Below, piece by piece: positions 26,432 to 48,555 of a stretch of DNA of 64,000 nucleotides. Location of the stretch: assembly GCA_002104945.1 (NCBI GenBank), contig MCFH01000053.1, forward strand, positions 53,501 through 117,500, written 5' to 3'. Each line of letters starts with the position of its first letter. The stretch's first letter is position 1. The notes under the pieces were generated by a model. The model was not told the origin of the DNA. It did no database searches and worked only from the letters and a program-made list of their open reading frames with translations. Source of the stretch: Piromyces finnis (lineage: Eukaryota > Neocallimastigomycota > Neocallimastigomycetes > Neocallimastigales > Neocallimastigaceae). Both the position numbers and the translations under genes were made by a program.

Positions 26432-26915
26432 TTATTTACTAAATGTAAAGTAAATAAAATAGAGAAGACATAATATAACAGTTACTAATATTACCATTAG
26501 TTTTGTATTTTTCCACCACATTTGTCTTTTTAGTGCTGTACTTCTTTTCTTAAAAGCAAAAGATTGTTGATTAAGACTATCTGTCTTATCAACAAGAATC
26601 TAGTATATTAAAATTATTAATAATTTTTTATAAATAAAACATATATTAGCATTAAGATAAATGAGTATTTTTTCATTATATATTGTTAACATTGAAAACA
26701 TTATTAAGTAATTTCATTAAGCAATTTTTCATATATACCTCAATTCTTTCACCTCTTTCCAATACTTTTTCAATATTATGAACCATTACATCTTTAACTT
26801 GTTCTATTTCTCCCTTTACTTGATGTATCTTATCAATAGCACTTGGATTTTCGTTGTAGTATTGCTTTTATATATATTATATTATTTTTTATGTTATTTC
26901 ATATATTTTCAAAAA

Positions 26916-26947
<32 letters not shown>

Positions 26948-27623
26948 CATATTAATTATAATTAATAGTAAAGTTATTAAATGAACAATTAATAATTGAA
27001 CAAAATTACCATTCTCTCTGCTAAAACCTTAGAATATTCATTTAACCCATATGAAACTTCAGTTAAAGCACGTTCACCATATCTTGCTTCAAATTGATTT
27101 TTGATATCTTCAAGGAAAGTAAATGGAATTCTTCTTCCTTTATATATATAAAAAATTAATTTTTAAATTACTTTTAATATTAAAATGCTTATTAATTGAA
27201 TATACCAAAATTATCATCAGCCATTGCTAAATATATAATTCCATCAGTTGAGATATAATGGAATAAATAACTAAATTACCACGTAATATTTTTCATGAAA
27301 ATTAAATATTTATTTAAATAAATATTTTTTGTTATTTATTATTATAATAATAAAATAATAATTGATTTTAATTTTGATTATTTCATTATATTACTTATCA
27401 TAAACATATGTTAATTTAGAATTTCCTTCTGGAATTTTTTCTAAAATATGCTAAAATTAAATAAATATGTATATATCATTAATATTAAAAAATAAAAATA
27501 TTTTTCTTTCAATTATATAATTACTTGAGCAATTGCTGGGAAATTTCCAGAACTACTTGAATATTCTGCTAAAACTATAGTTCCTCTAGAAATAACAGAG
27601 TAAATAATTCCATTTTCTGGCAT
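26432..27623 (-). CDS. VAMP7-type longin R-SNARE, 6 exons, 213 aa
   Basis: Exons are 27623-27525, 27450-27395, 27270-27206, 27137-27010, 26864-26739 and 26599-26432 (642 nt; GT-AG introns). Residues 1 to about 120 form a longin domain: MPENGIIYSVISRGTIVLAEY, then the YLFHYISTDGIIYLAMADDNFG strand-loop region, then FLEDIKNQFEARYG. An R-SNARE helix follows, with the zero-layer Arg in LERGERIEILVDKTDSL. A single C-terminal transmembrane helix (LMVILVTVILCLLYFIYF) ends the protein. Length and order match VAMP7/Nyv1-like SNAREs, which drive fusion of vesicles with late endosome, vacuole or plasma membrane. Every exon is short, so the gene cannot be seen as one open frame. Confidence 0.93.
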
Positions 27624-29010
27624 TTTTATTATTCTTTTTTAAAAAAAAAAAGTAATAAACTATCCTAAAAAGAGAAATAAAATATTATATAAACAATTAT
27701 TTATTATATATCTATAAAATTAACATTATTTGTATAATAAAAATTACCTCAATTCTTTTTAACAAAATAAATTTAAAATTTTTCTTTTAACAAAATAAAA
27801 AAAAAAAAAAAGAAACCAAAATATTATTTGATTTCTGATTATTAAAAATTTATATATTAATAATTAACTCTAATATATTATATTTTTAATTGTAATTTAT
27901 TAGCAAAATTGAATTAATATATATTAAAAATAGGAGAGCTAAAAATTATAAAATAAAAATAAAAAAATCTTTTAACATACAAATTTTTCATGGTTTTATT
28001 GTTTTATAATATTAAAATAACGAAATGTGATGCTTAATAATATCTTATTAAATATTAGACATTAAGTTATTATAAAAAAGAAACTTTAATTATAATTTAT
28101 AATTATAATAATTATCCAATTGTATAGTTAAAAGAACCAAAAAAAAAAATTTTATTGTAATTTAATATTCTATAAAATAATATTAATTTCCAATAAATCA
28201 AAAAATAATGCATTTCTTCTTTTAAAGTCAATTTCAGATATTTTTTAATAATAATTATAATAATTATAATAAGAATAAGAATAATATAATAAATTTATTA
28301 TTATGCTTATTATAACACTTTTTATTATTATTTATTTATATCGAAACTTAGAATTAAAACTAAAAAACTCTATGATTTAATAAAATAAAATGAATTATTT
28401 AATTTTAAAATAACCTTTCATAAAATGTTACACAACAAAAAATAAATTAAACTTTATATTTTATCTTTATAAAAAAAAGGATATAAAATTAAAATAATGG
28501 TAATCTATTTTAAAATTGAATTTCCTTAAAAAATACTTATTAAATAGTAACCATCTATTTTAAAGATTTAAAAGTGGAAAAATAATAATAATAATAATAA
28601 TAAAATAAAAAGCTTTTATAAATTCATATATGTTATCAATTCTTTTTTAAAAAAAAAAAATAAAATATATAACATAATAAAATTTCATTTAATAATATAT
28701 TATAGCAATTCGAATAAGAATCAATTTCTATAATTATATATTAATAATAGTTTATTTTCTCTATATATTATCGTTGTTGTTGTTACTTAATAAATATTAA
28801 TTTTGTTTTCTTTCTTTCATATATATAAAATGATTTTTTGAAATATTAATAATAAAAATTCTGAATTAAAGGTGTTGTGTTGTTTATAAATGATTGTTGT
28901 AAATATATAATTATTTATTTTTATTATTATTTTCATAAAATTTGATTTAAAAAAAAAAAAAAAAAAAGATAAAATATAATTACAAATATATATATGATAA
29001 ATAATATAGT
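27624..29010. other. Divergent intergenic region
   Basis: This 1.4-kb region lies between the divergent VAMP7-like and FAAP100-like genes and should hold both promoters. It is AT-rich with poly-A tracts. No site can be named. A 78-codon minus-strand frame at 28817-29053 crosses the FAAP100-like start and is judged spurious. Confidence 0.5.
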
Positions 29011-34437
<5,427 letters not shown>

Positions 34438-34781
34438 TATATATTATAAGAATTTAATAATATAAAAATTAAATAAGCAAAGATTTATTTATCTTTTGTT
34501 ATATTATTTTCATTATATATTTATTTAATTATTTACATTTATTAAAAAGATTTTTTTTTTTTTTTTTTTCATTTTTATATTTGAGCATTAAAATTAAAAA
34601 AAATAAAATAAATAAAAAGATTATTAACAATATGTAATAATTCTTAAAAAAAAAAAAAAAGATATTTTAATAATAAATACATTATTAATAGTTATTAATA
34701 ATAAGACTTTTATTATTGTTATTTAATATTATAATTTTATTCTTTTTTATAATTGTAATTAAAGGAAAATACGGAAAATAA
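34438..34781. other. Convergent 3' intergenic region
   Basis: Only 344 bp separates the stop codons of the plus-strand FAAP100-like gene and the minus-strand exoribonuclease gene. It holds T and A runs (near 34555 and 34650) but no definable terminator. The two 3' UTRs may overlap. Confidence 0.6.
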
Positions 34782-40908
<6,127 letters not shown>

Positions 40909-41187
40909 TTTTATACCATATTTTTATTCTCTTTTATAATTCTAATTGTATGCTGTTTTAATTATAACAATTTAAAACAAAATATTAATATAAAATGAAT
41001 ATATAATTAAAATTAAAAATGAATATAAATATATTTATATATTATTCATATGTATTACTTAAAAAAGAAATTTTATCCTAATATTTGGTATTAAAAAAGA
41101 GAATTATTCTTTATTTTATTATATTTTCTTCTTTAAATATACCATAATTTTAATTTAAATTATATTAAAAATATTTAAATATTATTT
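40909..41187. other. AT-rich spacer, exoribonuclease promoter side
   Basis: AT-rich DNA between the exoribonuclease start codon and the LTR element. No gene or motif can be supported. Confidence 0.5.
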
Positions 41188-41192
41188 GTTTA

Positions 41193-41408
41193 TATTAAGA
41201 GTGGTAATTTAGGATTTATGATTATGTCAACTTTATTAATATATTTTATGATAAAGAACTACTTGCGTTACATTCTTCTCAAACTACATGTATTTATACA
41301 TTTGCATTGTGGCTTAAACATATAATTAAATACAATATATACAAATACGTTTTAATACATTTCAATACATTTGAATACATGTGACATAACGTTTCACATA
41401 TTCTAACA
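41193..41408 (-). repeat. 3' LTR of the lysozyme-carrying element
   Basis: 216 bp from TATTAAGAGTGG to TTCTAACA (plus-strand view), identical to the copy at 45873-46088. Confidence 0.93.
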
Positions 41409-41420
41409 TTCCCCCTCAAA
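41409..41420 (-). other. Polypurine tract
   Basis: The minus strand reads TTTGAGGGGGAA immediately before TGTTAG of the 3' LTR. This is the expected primer site for plus-strand DNA synthesis in an LTR retroelement and fixes its orientation. Confidence 0.8.
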
Positions 41421-43896
41421 CCTAATTTTCTACTAAGTAAAATTTGGTTTGCTGGTGAATATGTGCATTTTATTATTTCTAAACTATTAACTATAAACTA
41501 AATCTAATGTTTAAAATTTTTATATTTCATTAACTGGAATTTAAAATATTTCACATATATTATTCACTAATTGCTTTAAAGAATTTAAATATTACCCTAT
41601 AACTTCGTTTTTATGGATAAACTGAAAACCTTTGTATAATTGGGTAGTATTAAAGTTTAAAATTTGGATTGGATATTCATAAATTGTTATACCATCCATT
41701 AAGGATTGAAAACCCTTCCGGTTTTACATTATCCTATAAACTATATTGGTAATCTCTCTGAGATTTACACAGAATTATAGACAACACATGGTTTATCTCT
41801 TTGATTTTACGTCCTTATGACAACGCATGGTTTACCTCTTTGGTTTTACGTTTTCTTAACAACTCATGGTTAACCTTTGATTTTACGTCCTTATGACAAC
41901 ACATATGGATAACTCCTTTTGGTTTTACGTTCTCTTAACAACCTATGGTTAATCTTCTTGGTTTTACGTTCTTCGGACAACCTATGGATAACTCTCTGGT
42001 TTTATGTCCTTATAACTACAATTTTCTTTAGAATATTAGCATAATTGTATTTCAATCTATTTGTAAATACTAATTAATAATGGTAAAATTTTAATTAAAT
42101 TCTTAATAGTTATTTAGTTTATGTATATTGAATTTTAACATTTTCTTTTAGGTGTTTTTCCTTCCTTTTATGCCTTTTGTATTGATTAATTATTCTTATA
42201 ATATTTAAGAATATTTTACTTTGTATTTGAAATTTTGTTCTTTTCATTTTTACATATTGAATATTGAATCTTATAGATTTTTACATTTGAATTTCAATTC
42301 ATTCTATTTATTAAGCCTTAGTTTCTATGCAATGTTTTAGTTATTTCCAATGTTTAACTAGAAACAAAAATTATTATCTTGAATTTTAAATTTCGTATAT
42401 TCACTACTTCCCCCTCAAATCTAGATGTTTAGTAATAAATATTTAGATTTGAAAATGAGAAATTTAAATTTCATAAAATTTCATTCATTTTGCATCAAAT
42501 TTTCATAATAATGAATAAATTTTCATAACATATACGATAAATTTTAATGCCTATATTAAAATAAATAACATATTCTAATGTTTTCATTCATTTTTCTCAA
42601 TTACTAATCCTTTTAAGTGTTGTGAAATTAATGAAATGATTATTAAAATCAATCAAACAATTAAAATATACTTCAAGTATTTATTTCTTTACTTCAAATT
42701 AAAATAAGTAAATATACCAGTAAGATTATAACAAGTTAATATGATAAGATAATGACATTTAAAGTATCGATTGTTGAAGAGAATAAAGTTCTTCTAAACA
42801 ATATCGAAGTCGGCTCGGTTAATTAGAATGTCAGCTAATAGGTCGGCGATCACTCACTACGTTTAAAGTGGCGATATGTATATGAGGGTTTCTAAAATCA
42901 CCGTAAATTTAATTTTAAAACGGCGTCACAACATTCTTGAATGTTGGTAATAAATATATATGATGAATCAATGTCATCTAAATTTATGGAGCCCTTTCTA
43001 TAAAGGTGCTACATTTTATTGATGGGACCAAATTAAATATATGTAGATCTTGAACCATCATTAATAAATATCTATGAATTTAACTCATTTCACGCTAAGT
43101 TAAATCATGATAAGTTGTTAAAATATTATTGAATGCACCCATTTCACGCTAGGTCATTCTAAATATATATGTGTAGAATATGCTCATTTCACGCTAAGCA
43201 TTTCTAACTTTAATAAATTACCTCATTTAAAATATATGCTTTGTAGATTAGCAATAACTAATAATTGCCTACGGGATGAGCATTTGACCAGAAATATATT
43301 TGCTTTGTAGATTAGCAATAACTTTAATAATGCTTTTGAGGCTAAATATATTATCTTAATGTGTTGTTATAGTAAATCAATTCAAAGAGTTGTATACTGG
43401 ATTAAATAATATATACTAATTTTGAGTGATATTATCATGATGAAGTTGTTTGACATTTTCACAAGGATAGTTCAATTCTTTTTGTATAATTTCATTGTAA
43501 TAGGATATTTTATATAAACTTATCAAATAATGTTTAATTATTCTAATTATTGTTTCTAATTGTAAAAATTAATTATTTTCTTCAATTCTTTCCCCTATGG
43601 CGGAAAGGATATTATCTCATTAAAATAGTAGTAGTTAAAATATTCGAATATTTCACAAACAATTTATTTACTTGAAATAAATATGTATGCTTTTAATAAC
43701 GATAATGCTATTTTATGAATGTTAATAAAACTAATTCTTTTAAAAATAAAATGAATGTTTGTAGGTGTATGTATGTTTATGAATATTTACATAATTGAAT
43801 ATATGGATTTTTAAATGATAATGAATGTAAATTGACATAATGAGTAGATCAAAATCAAATTAATAAATTTAATAAATTGAGTAAATTAGGAGAATT
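41421..43896. other. Non-coding interior of the LTR element
   Basis: These 2.5 kb have no credible ORF. They contain a tandem repeat at 41780-42014, a second TTTGAGGGGGAA tract near 42408-42418, and scattered short repeats in 43050-43330 (CATTTCACGCTAA/G three times or more; GTAGATTAGCAATAACT twice). The sequence is less A/T-monotonous than host intergenic DNA, so it may be decayed retroelement sequence. No domain can be identified. Confidence 0.6.
41780..42014. repeat. Degenerate tandem repeat, about 6 units of 36-42 bp
   Basis: Each unit has the form GACAACnCATGGTT, then CTCTTTGG, then TTTTACGTCCTTA, with substitutions and small indels. It lies in the interior of the LTR element. Confidence 0.85.
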
Positions 43897-45099
43897 CTAA
43901 TATACAATGTTTATTTGCCAAAACATTACTGACATTAAAATAATAAATACATTTGCGAGAGAAATATATTTGAAGTTTACAGTTCCGTTTGAATCTTCTT
44001 GTTCGTCATTAAGTTGGTTATCAACAATATAATAACCACAAGATTCACTATCAACTATATTAATGTCATTAGAAATATTAGTTATATCGGTATTGTTAGA
44101 GATAATTGGTATTTTGGATATACTGACTTTACTAATGTCAACTTTATAACCAAGATCGCATAACTTTTTAATATAAAATTCACCAATATGATCACAAATT
44201 TCTATACCAATTTTAGTATATGTTTTACCAAAATTGATATAGGTTGAATAGTCACAACCTGCAAATAGTGCAGCCTCAGCTGCTCTTCTTCTTACTAATC
44301 CTGGAAGAGGTTTTAAAACACCGTTTACATATCCTTTGTTGTATTCTAAAATCTTTTTATTAATTTCTTCCTTTGTTCTCCGACCATTATTAGTTAATCC
44401 ATCAATACTTCCAACATTATAAGCAAAACTACATAATGCATCATATTCATTTTGATTCCAATTATATTTATAATTGAAAGATTTTACATTAGGACCATAT
44501 TTTTTTTCGATTGAAAGTTTTAACCATTTCTCTGCAGTTTTTTCATCTATTGTTAAGCCCTCGTTGATATATGTTCCAGTAATATCATAGTTAGCACTGG
44601 TAGTACCGTAACCAATAGTCCATACTCCAACCGGATCTAAATAGGCAGTTAATACACATCCTTCAAAAATTTTGATTATGTTAATTATATTGTCACTTAC
44701 TTTTAATTGATCATTATTTTGATTTGTATTTGGAACGCATAGTCGAATAACACTAGGTCCTGGGCATTGGTCCATATATCTCGTGTAAGATTCTTCTGAA
44801 CAGTCATCTTCATTTATATTTTTACATTTTCCTGTATTTAGAAGAGCTGTTCCATCTGTAAGTGTATCGACATCTTTTATACAGCATTTAATATTAACTG
44901 AGTCATGTGTACAAAAACCTGCATATGCTTTAGCATTGCCAGTTTGTTTATCATTTAATTTACATTGATCCTCTCTAACGCAAACACCTGTTCCGACATC
45001 GGTTACATGACATTTTTGATTTTCAGCAATTACCAATGGTAGAATTAAAATTGTCGAAAAAATATTTAAAAAATATATTACTTTGCTTCTTAATCTCAT
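43897..45099 (-). CDS. Secreted GH24-type (phage-like) lysozyme, cargo of the LTR element
   Basis: This is an intron-less 400-aa protein. Residues 1 to about 25 are a signal peptide. Residues 27-125 are a cysteine-rich region (C30, C40, C46, C63, C72, C73, C92, C100, C112, C121) of unknown fold. Residues 135 to about 290 form a GH24 muramidase domain with the E-8aa-D-5aa-T catalytic spacing of T4-type lysozymes: Glu146 in IFEG, Asp155 in AYLDP, Thr161 in WTIGYG. It also has SFAYNVGS and LPGLVRRRAAEAALF. The C-terminus is hydrophobic (about 378-400), either a membrane anchor or a GPI signal. The expected activity is cleavage of bacterial peptidoglycan, sensible for a rumen fungus living among bacteria. 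The gene is intact and in the sense orientation of the element. Confidence 0.9.
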   Translation of the reverse strand: MRLRSKVIYFLNIFSTILILPLVIAENQKCHVTDVGTGVCVREDQCKLNDKQTGNAKAYAGFCTHDSVNIKCCIKDVDTLTDGTALLNTGKCKNINEDDCSEESYTRYMDQCPGPSVIRLCVPNTNQNNDQLKVSDNIINIIKIFEGCVLTAYLDPVGVWTIGYGTTSANYDITGTYINEGLTIDEKTAEKWLKLSIEKKYGPNVKSFNYKYNWNQNEYDALCSFAYNVGSIDGLTNNGRRTKEEINKKILEYNKGYVNGVLKPLPGLVRRRAAEAALFAGCDYSTYINFGKTYTKIGIEICDHIGEFYIKKLCDLGYKVDISKVSISKIPIISNNTDITNISNDINIVDSESCGYYIVDNQLNDEQEDSNGTVNFKYISLANVFIILMSVMFWQINIVY

Positions 45100-45872
45100 T
45101 CTTTGGAGTATTTATAATATTAATATATTTGATGAAATTTAATAACTCAATTGTAAATAATTATATAAAATAAATTTAGAGTTCACTAGTTAATTTATAC
45201 TGTTTGTAGTGAATAAGGTAAACTGAGAATGAAATTCTATTGTTTATTTAATTCTAAATTTATATTTCGAATTTGTACTTTATTAACTTTGAATTTAATT
45301 TTACAATATCTATTCATAAATAGTTTCTAAAATAATTAATTCTTTTCAATTTTGAATACTTTAATTTATTTCTGAGTTTTAGGCATTGGTTGTATTTGAA
45401 TAAAATAAATTTTATGTTGGTTCAAAATTATTTAGAGTTCAATTTGTTTTGTTTATTTTTAAATTTAAAGATTTAAATTAAAAGTTAAAAAATTCAAAAT
45501 TCAATTTTAGAATAATTTGCTTTCGGAATTTAAAATTGTCTATATTATTTTAGTATAAGGAAACTTTGTTTATATCAGGTAATGTTTTTCTTTCATTTTA
45601 CTGGATTATTTGGTATTTCGTGGTTTTTCAATTTTAGATTGCCATTTCAATTTCAAAATTTTTGAAATCTCAAATTCTAGATCTCAAAACAGTTTTACCA
45701 AACATAGATAATTTCAGATTAAATAATTTAATTGTAATGGTTAGAATTTCCTACTGTTTTCTCCTTTGACATAATACTGTATCCGGCAGTTTGATTCATC
45801 TTTCAGAGAATCATTTGAGAGTCAATGAGGGTCATTGAGATTCTCTCTTGAGAGTCATTGAGACTCTTAATC
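45100..45872. other. 5' leader region of the LTR element
   Basis: This lies between the 5' LTR and the lysozyme start codon. No ORF is present. Near the LTR there are short repeats of GAGTCATTGAGA-type sequence (45815-45870). No obvious tRNA primer-binding site follows the LTR. Instead, CTCTTAAT-CT-ATTAAGAG at 45864-45881 is a perfect 8-bp inverted repeat spanning the LTR edge. Confidence 0.6.
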
Positions 45873-46088
45873 TATTAAGAGTGGTAATTTAGGATTTATG
45901 ATTATGTCAACTTTATTAATATATTTTATGATAAAGAACTACTTGCGTTACATTCTTCTCAAACTACATGTATTTATACATTTGCATTGTGGCTTAAACA
46001 TATAATTAAATACAATATATACAAATACGTTTTAATACATTTCAATACATTTGAATACATGTGACATAACGTTTCACATATTCTAACA
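45873..46088 (-). repeat. 5' LTR of the lysozyme-carrying element
   Basis: 216 bp identical to the 41193-41408 copy. In the minus-strand sense it starts TGTTAGAATATGTG and should contain the promoter and transcription start. Confidence 0.93.
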
Positions 46089-46093
46089 GTTTA

Positions 46094-46943
46094 CGACCAT
46101 ATATGTTTTAAATGCTTTAAATTATTAAATTTCTAAAATTAATAAACTACAATTCAAATAATAGAATTTATTATAGATTAGGTTTTGATCTAAATATTAT
46201 AATATGTAATGACCATTTTTCACTTAAAAGTTATAACCACATCCAAAAAAAAATGAATAGGAAAGAAAAAGAACCTATTACTAATCGGCATTATGAAAGA
46301 AATTATAAAATTATTTAATAAAAATTATTATATTAGCATTTAAATAAACAATATTTTTAATATAAATCGTATTAAGAAAATAAAATATATTTAATTTATA
46401 ATATTAATAAATATAAAATGATCAATTAAATATATATGTTTTTATTATTATTTAAGCTTGTAAGCTTGTTAAAATTAAAATTGCCATCAATCCTTATTAT
46501 TGGTATTATTTTTACTAAATAAATAACATTACTATTATATATTTATTTGAATATCAGTAAAGTATTTTTATAAATAATCTTTGTATTTTTACCACTATTG
46601 TTATTAAAATTATTAAGCTATTATTATTAGAATTCAATTCTGTATTAGAATTTCTTATCTTTTTGGCATTGACACCATCAGTAACGATTAGTCTAATAAT
46701 GTACAAATCGATTATTGTGTAAAAGTCTCAAATCACAACAAAAATAACATTAGTAAGGAATTTCGCAAACCCTATAGCATAATAATACAGTAATGAAGAA
46801 TCTCGAAAAGGTGAATGAAAAATATTTAATTAACCCACAACTTAATGTTTAAAATATCATTTCTGCTGAGAAGGATACACTTTTTTTTTAGACTAGGAAG
46901 AGAATACTTTTTCTTTTATTAATTTATTAATTTATTAATTAAT

Positions 46944-47034
<91 letters not shown>

Positions 47035-47140
47035 TTTGTGATTTTACAATATAATATGTGATAATACATATTGATATAATAAGAATAAATAAGGATAATA
47101 AAATATAAATAAAAAAAATAAAATAAAATAATTATATAAG
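46094..47140. other. Intergenic with (TTTA)n tract
   Basis: No gene is seen. A long TTTA microsatellite occupies about 46936-47037. The rest is AT-rich single-copy sequence between the LTR element and the LINE cluster. Confidence 0.55.
46936..47037. repeat. (TTTA)n microsatellite
   Basis: About 25 near-perfect TTTA units. Confidence 0.95.
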
Positions 47141-48159
47141 TTGCATAAAAGTTTAATGAACCTTGCAATTTATACTGTGTAGGATTGGCAACCTAATAAA
47201 TTAAATGAAATAAAAAAGAGAAATAACATTAAGTATGATAGTATGGTTTCCGCTAAACTCTCCCATAAACTTATAATGTTTTCATTCAAAGAAATACTAA
47301 CGTTGAGCCCTGTGTACGGAATGTTCCTTTGCCATATCGATACGACGTCGGCGCTCTTGATTACGTTATATTTCTTACTAAACCTATCAAAAAGTAGCTT
47401 CATTGAGCTACTAATGATAGGGATTGTTTTAGTAAGAAAAGCCGCGAGACCCTCTACATATGGAAAATAAGACCCCAATGAACTGTAAAGCTGTTCATTC
47501 AAATGTATTTGTTTCGCCTTATCGATTTGTAGCTCATCATAAGCTAAAGTTCCACCAAGAAGGAACGTAAAAATTTAGTTATAAACTGTTTTTCTTACTT
47601 CCACTTCAGGAAGTAAATGATAAATTGATTTTTGCATTTATTGTGAAAAAGGGTAAAAGAATCATCAAGAAAGCTAAGTGAAGAAGTTCTGTATTCAGAG
47701 AATGCAAAACATTCTAAAATCCAATGATATAAAGATTGTTCGTCATATCCACAACATGGACAGACACGAGGGCAGTCAGATGTAACTCTATTACTGACAA
47801 TAGCAATTCTGATAGTATTTTCATAACCACATCGAATACGAATAATTCAAGTAATTCCTAAATTTAAGTGAGGTTTGTCGAGGCCGATATGCATTAGGCG
47901 ATTTGAATTAAGGAATTTTTTGTTAGTATATATGAGAACTTTTTTTATTATTTAGACTATTATTATTCCAATGGTGTTCTCTAATATCTTTAGTATTTAT
48001 TTTCATATGTTTCTTACGTAGTGAACAAGATTCTTTGGCCCAAGGGTAATGAGACATTGGAGGGATAGATCAGACGAGATCTTTAATAATACAGTTTGAT
48101 TTTCTTCATTTAACAAAGTAATTTCACTTGTTGCGCAGCACAAATACCTGAAAGAGTTG
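47140..48159 (-). pseudogene. Old LINE remnant, C-terminal part, related to the neighbouring LINE family
   Basis: On the minus strand near 47770-47690 one reads CPRVCPCCGYDEQSLYHWILEC, the same Cys/His pattern as CPNYCPCCKCGDQSIKHWLLDC in the LINEs to the right. Near 47570 a frame gives FTFLLGG and continues into an open stretch (47502-47170) with FLTKTIPIISSSMKLLFDRF, matching FLLGG and LLTKIMPFAIGQQWSMFKRF of the LINE C-terminus. Upstream, a SGICAAQQVKLL-like segment corresponds to the RT/zinc-finger linker. Several stops and frame changes break it. Protein identity is well below that among copies 1-5, so this is an older, different subfamily. Confidence 0.65.
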
Positions 48160-48555
48160 TTTTTTTTTTAACGGCATCAAATATTTTTAAACTTTATTAC
48201 TAATTTAATTAAAATTATAATACAAGTTATAAAAAACAAAATTAAAAATAAAAATAAAAATTATAAAAAAAAATATGCTTAAATAAATACAAATGAATAA
48301 AAATAGTGTATAATGTATTCTAGCAACTTTAATTAAAGTAGGAGGCCTACTACTACACTAAAGTATAATTGTATTTGACTTCTAATGGGACACCGAGCCA
48401 AGGATCAAAATTTTATCATGGGACAAAATTATGATCTCATTGGTCGAGCTGGCCCTCCTGGCTTGTCTTACTGTTTCTTCAGCATCGACGCTCTTGGATA
48501 CCTTTTGAACATTGACCATTACTTGACAATAACAAAAGGCATGATTTTGGTTAGA
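48160..48555 (-). mobile_element. LINE copy 5, strongly 5'-truncated (3' part)
   Basis: The 3' tail is a run of ten T at 48160-48169 (poly-A on the minus strand), followed by the family 3' UTR and the ORF end (ETVRQARRAS region). The coding part carries a small deletion near 48500 and is frameshifted. It is interrupted at 48555 by copy 4. Its continuation is at 63961-63980, and both sides carry ATGATTTTGGTTAGA. Confidence 0.8.

Larger units (their letters stand above)
41188..46093 (-). mobile_element. LTR-flanked non-autonomous retroelement carrying a lysozyme gene
   Basis: Two 216-bp direct repeats (41193-41408 and 45873-46088) appear identical on full reading. They are flanked outside by GTTTA (41188-41192 and 46089-46093). 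On the minus strand the LTR starts TGTTAGAATA, as in many Ty1/copia LTRs, but ends CTCTTAATA. A polypurine tract (TTTGAGGGGGAA) abuts the inner edge of the left LTR, so transcription runs on the minus strand with the 5' LTR on the right. The 4.46-kb interior has no gag, protease, integrase or RT frame. Its only long ORF is the lysozyme, in the sense orientation. Insertion is recent because the LTRs have not diverged. Mobilisation must come from an autonomous relative elsewhere. Confidence 0.88.

Noticed and set aside
26778-26984. 68-codon plus-strand frame
   Set aside because: It is antisense to exons 4-5 of the VAMP7-like gene and crosses an A/T-rich intron.
41193-46088. Autonomous Ty1/copia element with gag-pol
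   Set aside because: No aspartic protease, integrase, RT or RNase H frame, intact or broken, was recognised in the interior on either strand.
48100-48160. Target duplication for LINE copy 5
   Set aside because: The flank left of its tail (ACCTGAAAGAG) and the sequence after 63980 (ACCATGAAAAA) are only loosely alike. I could not defend a duplication.
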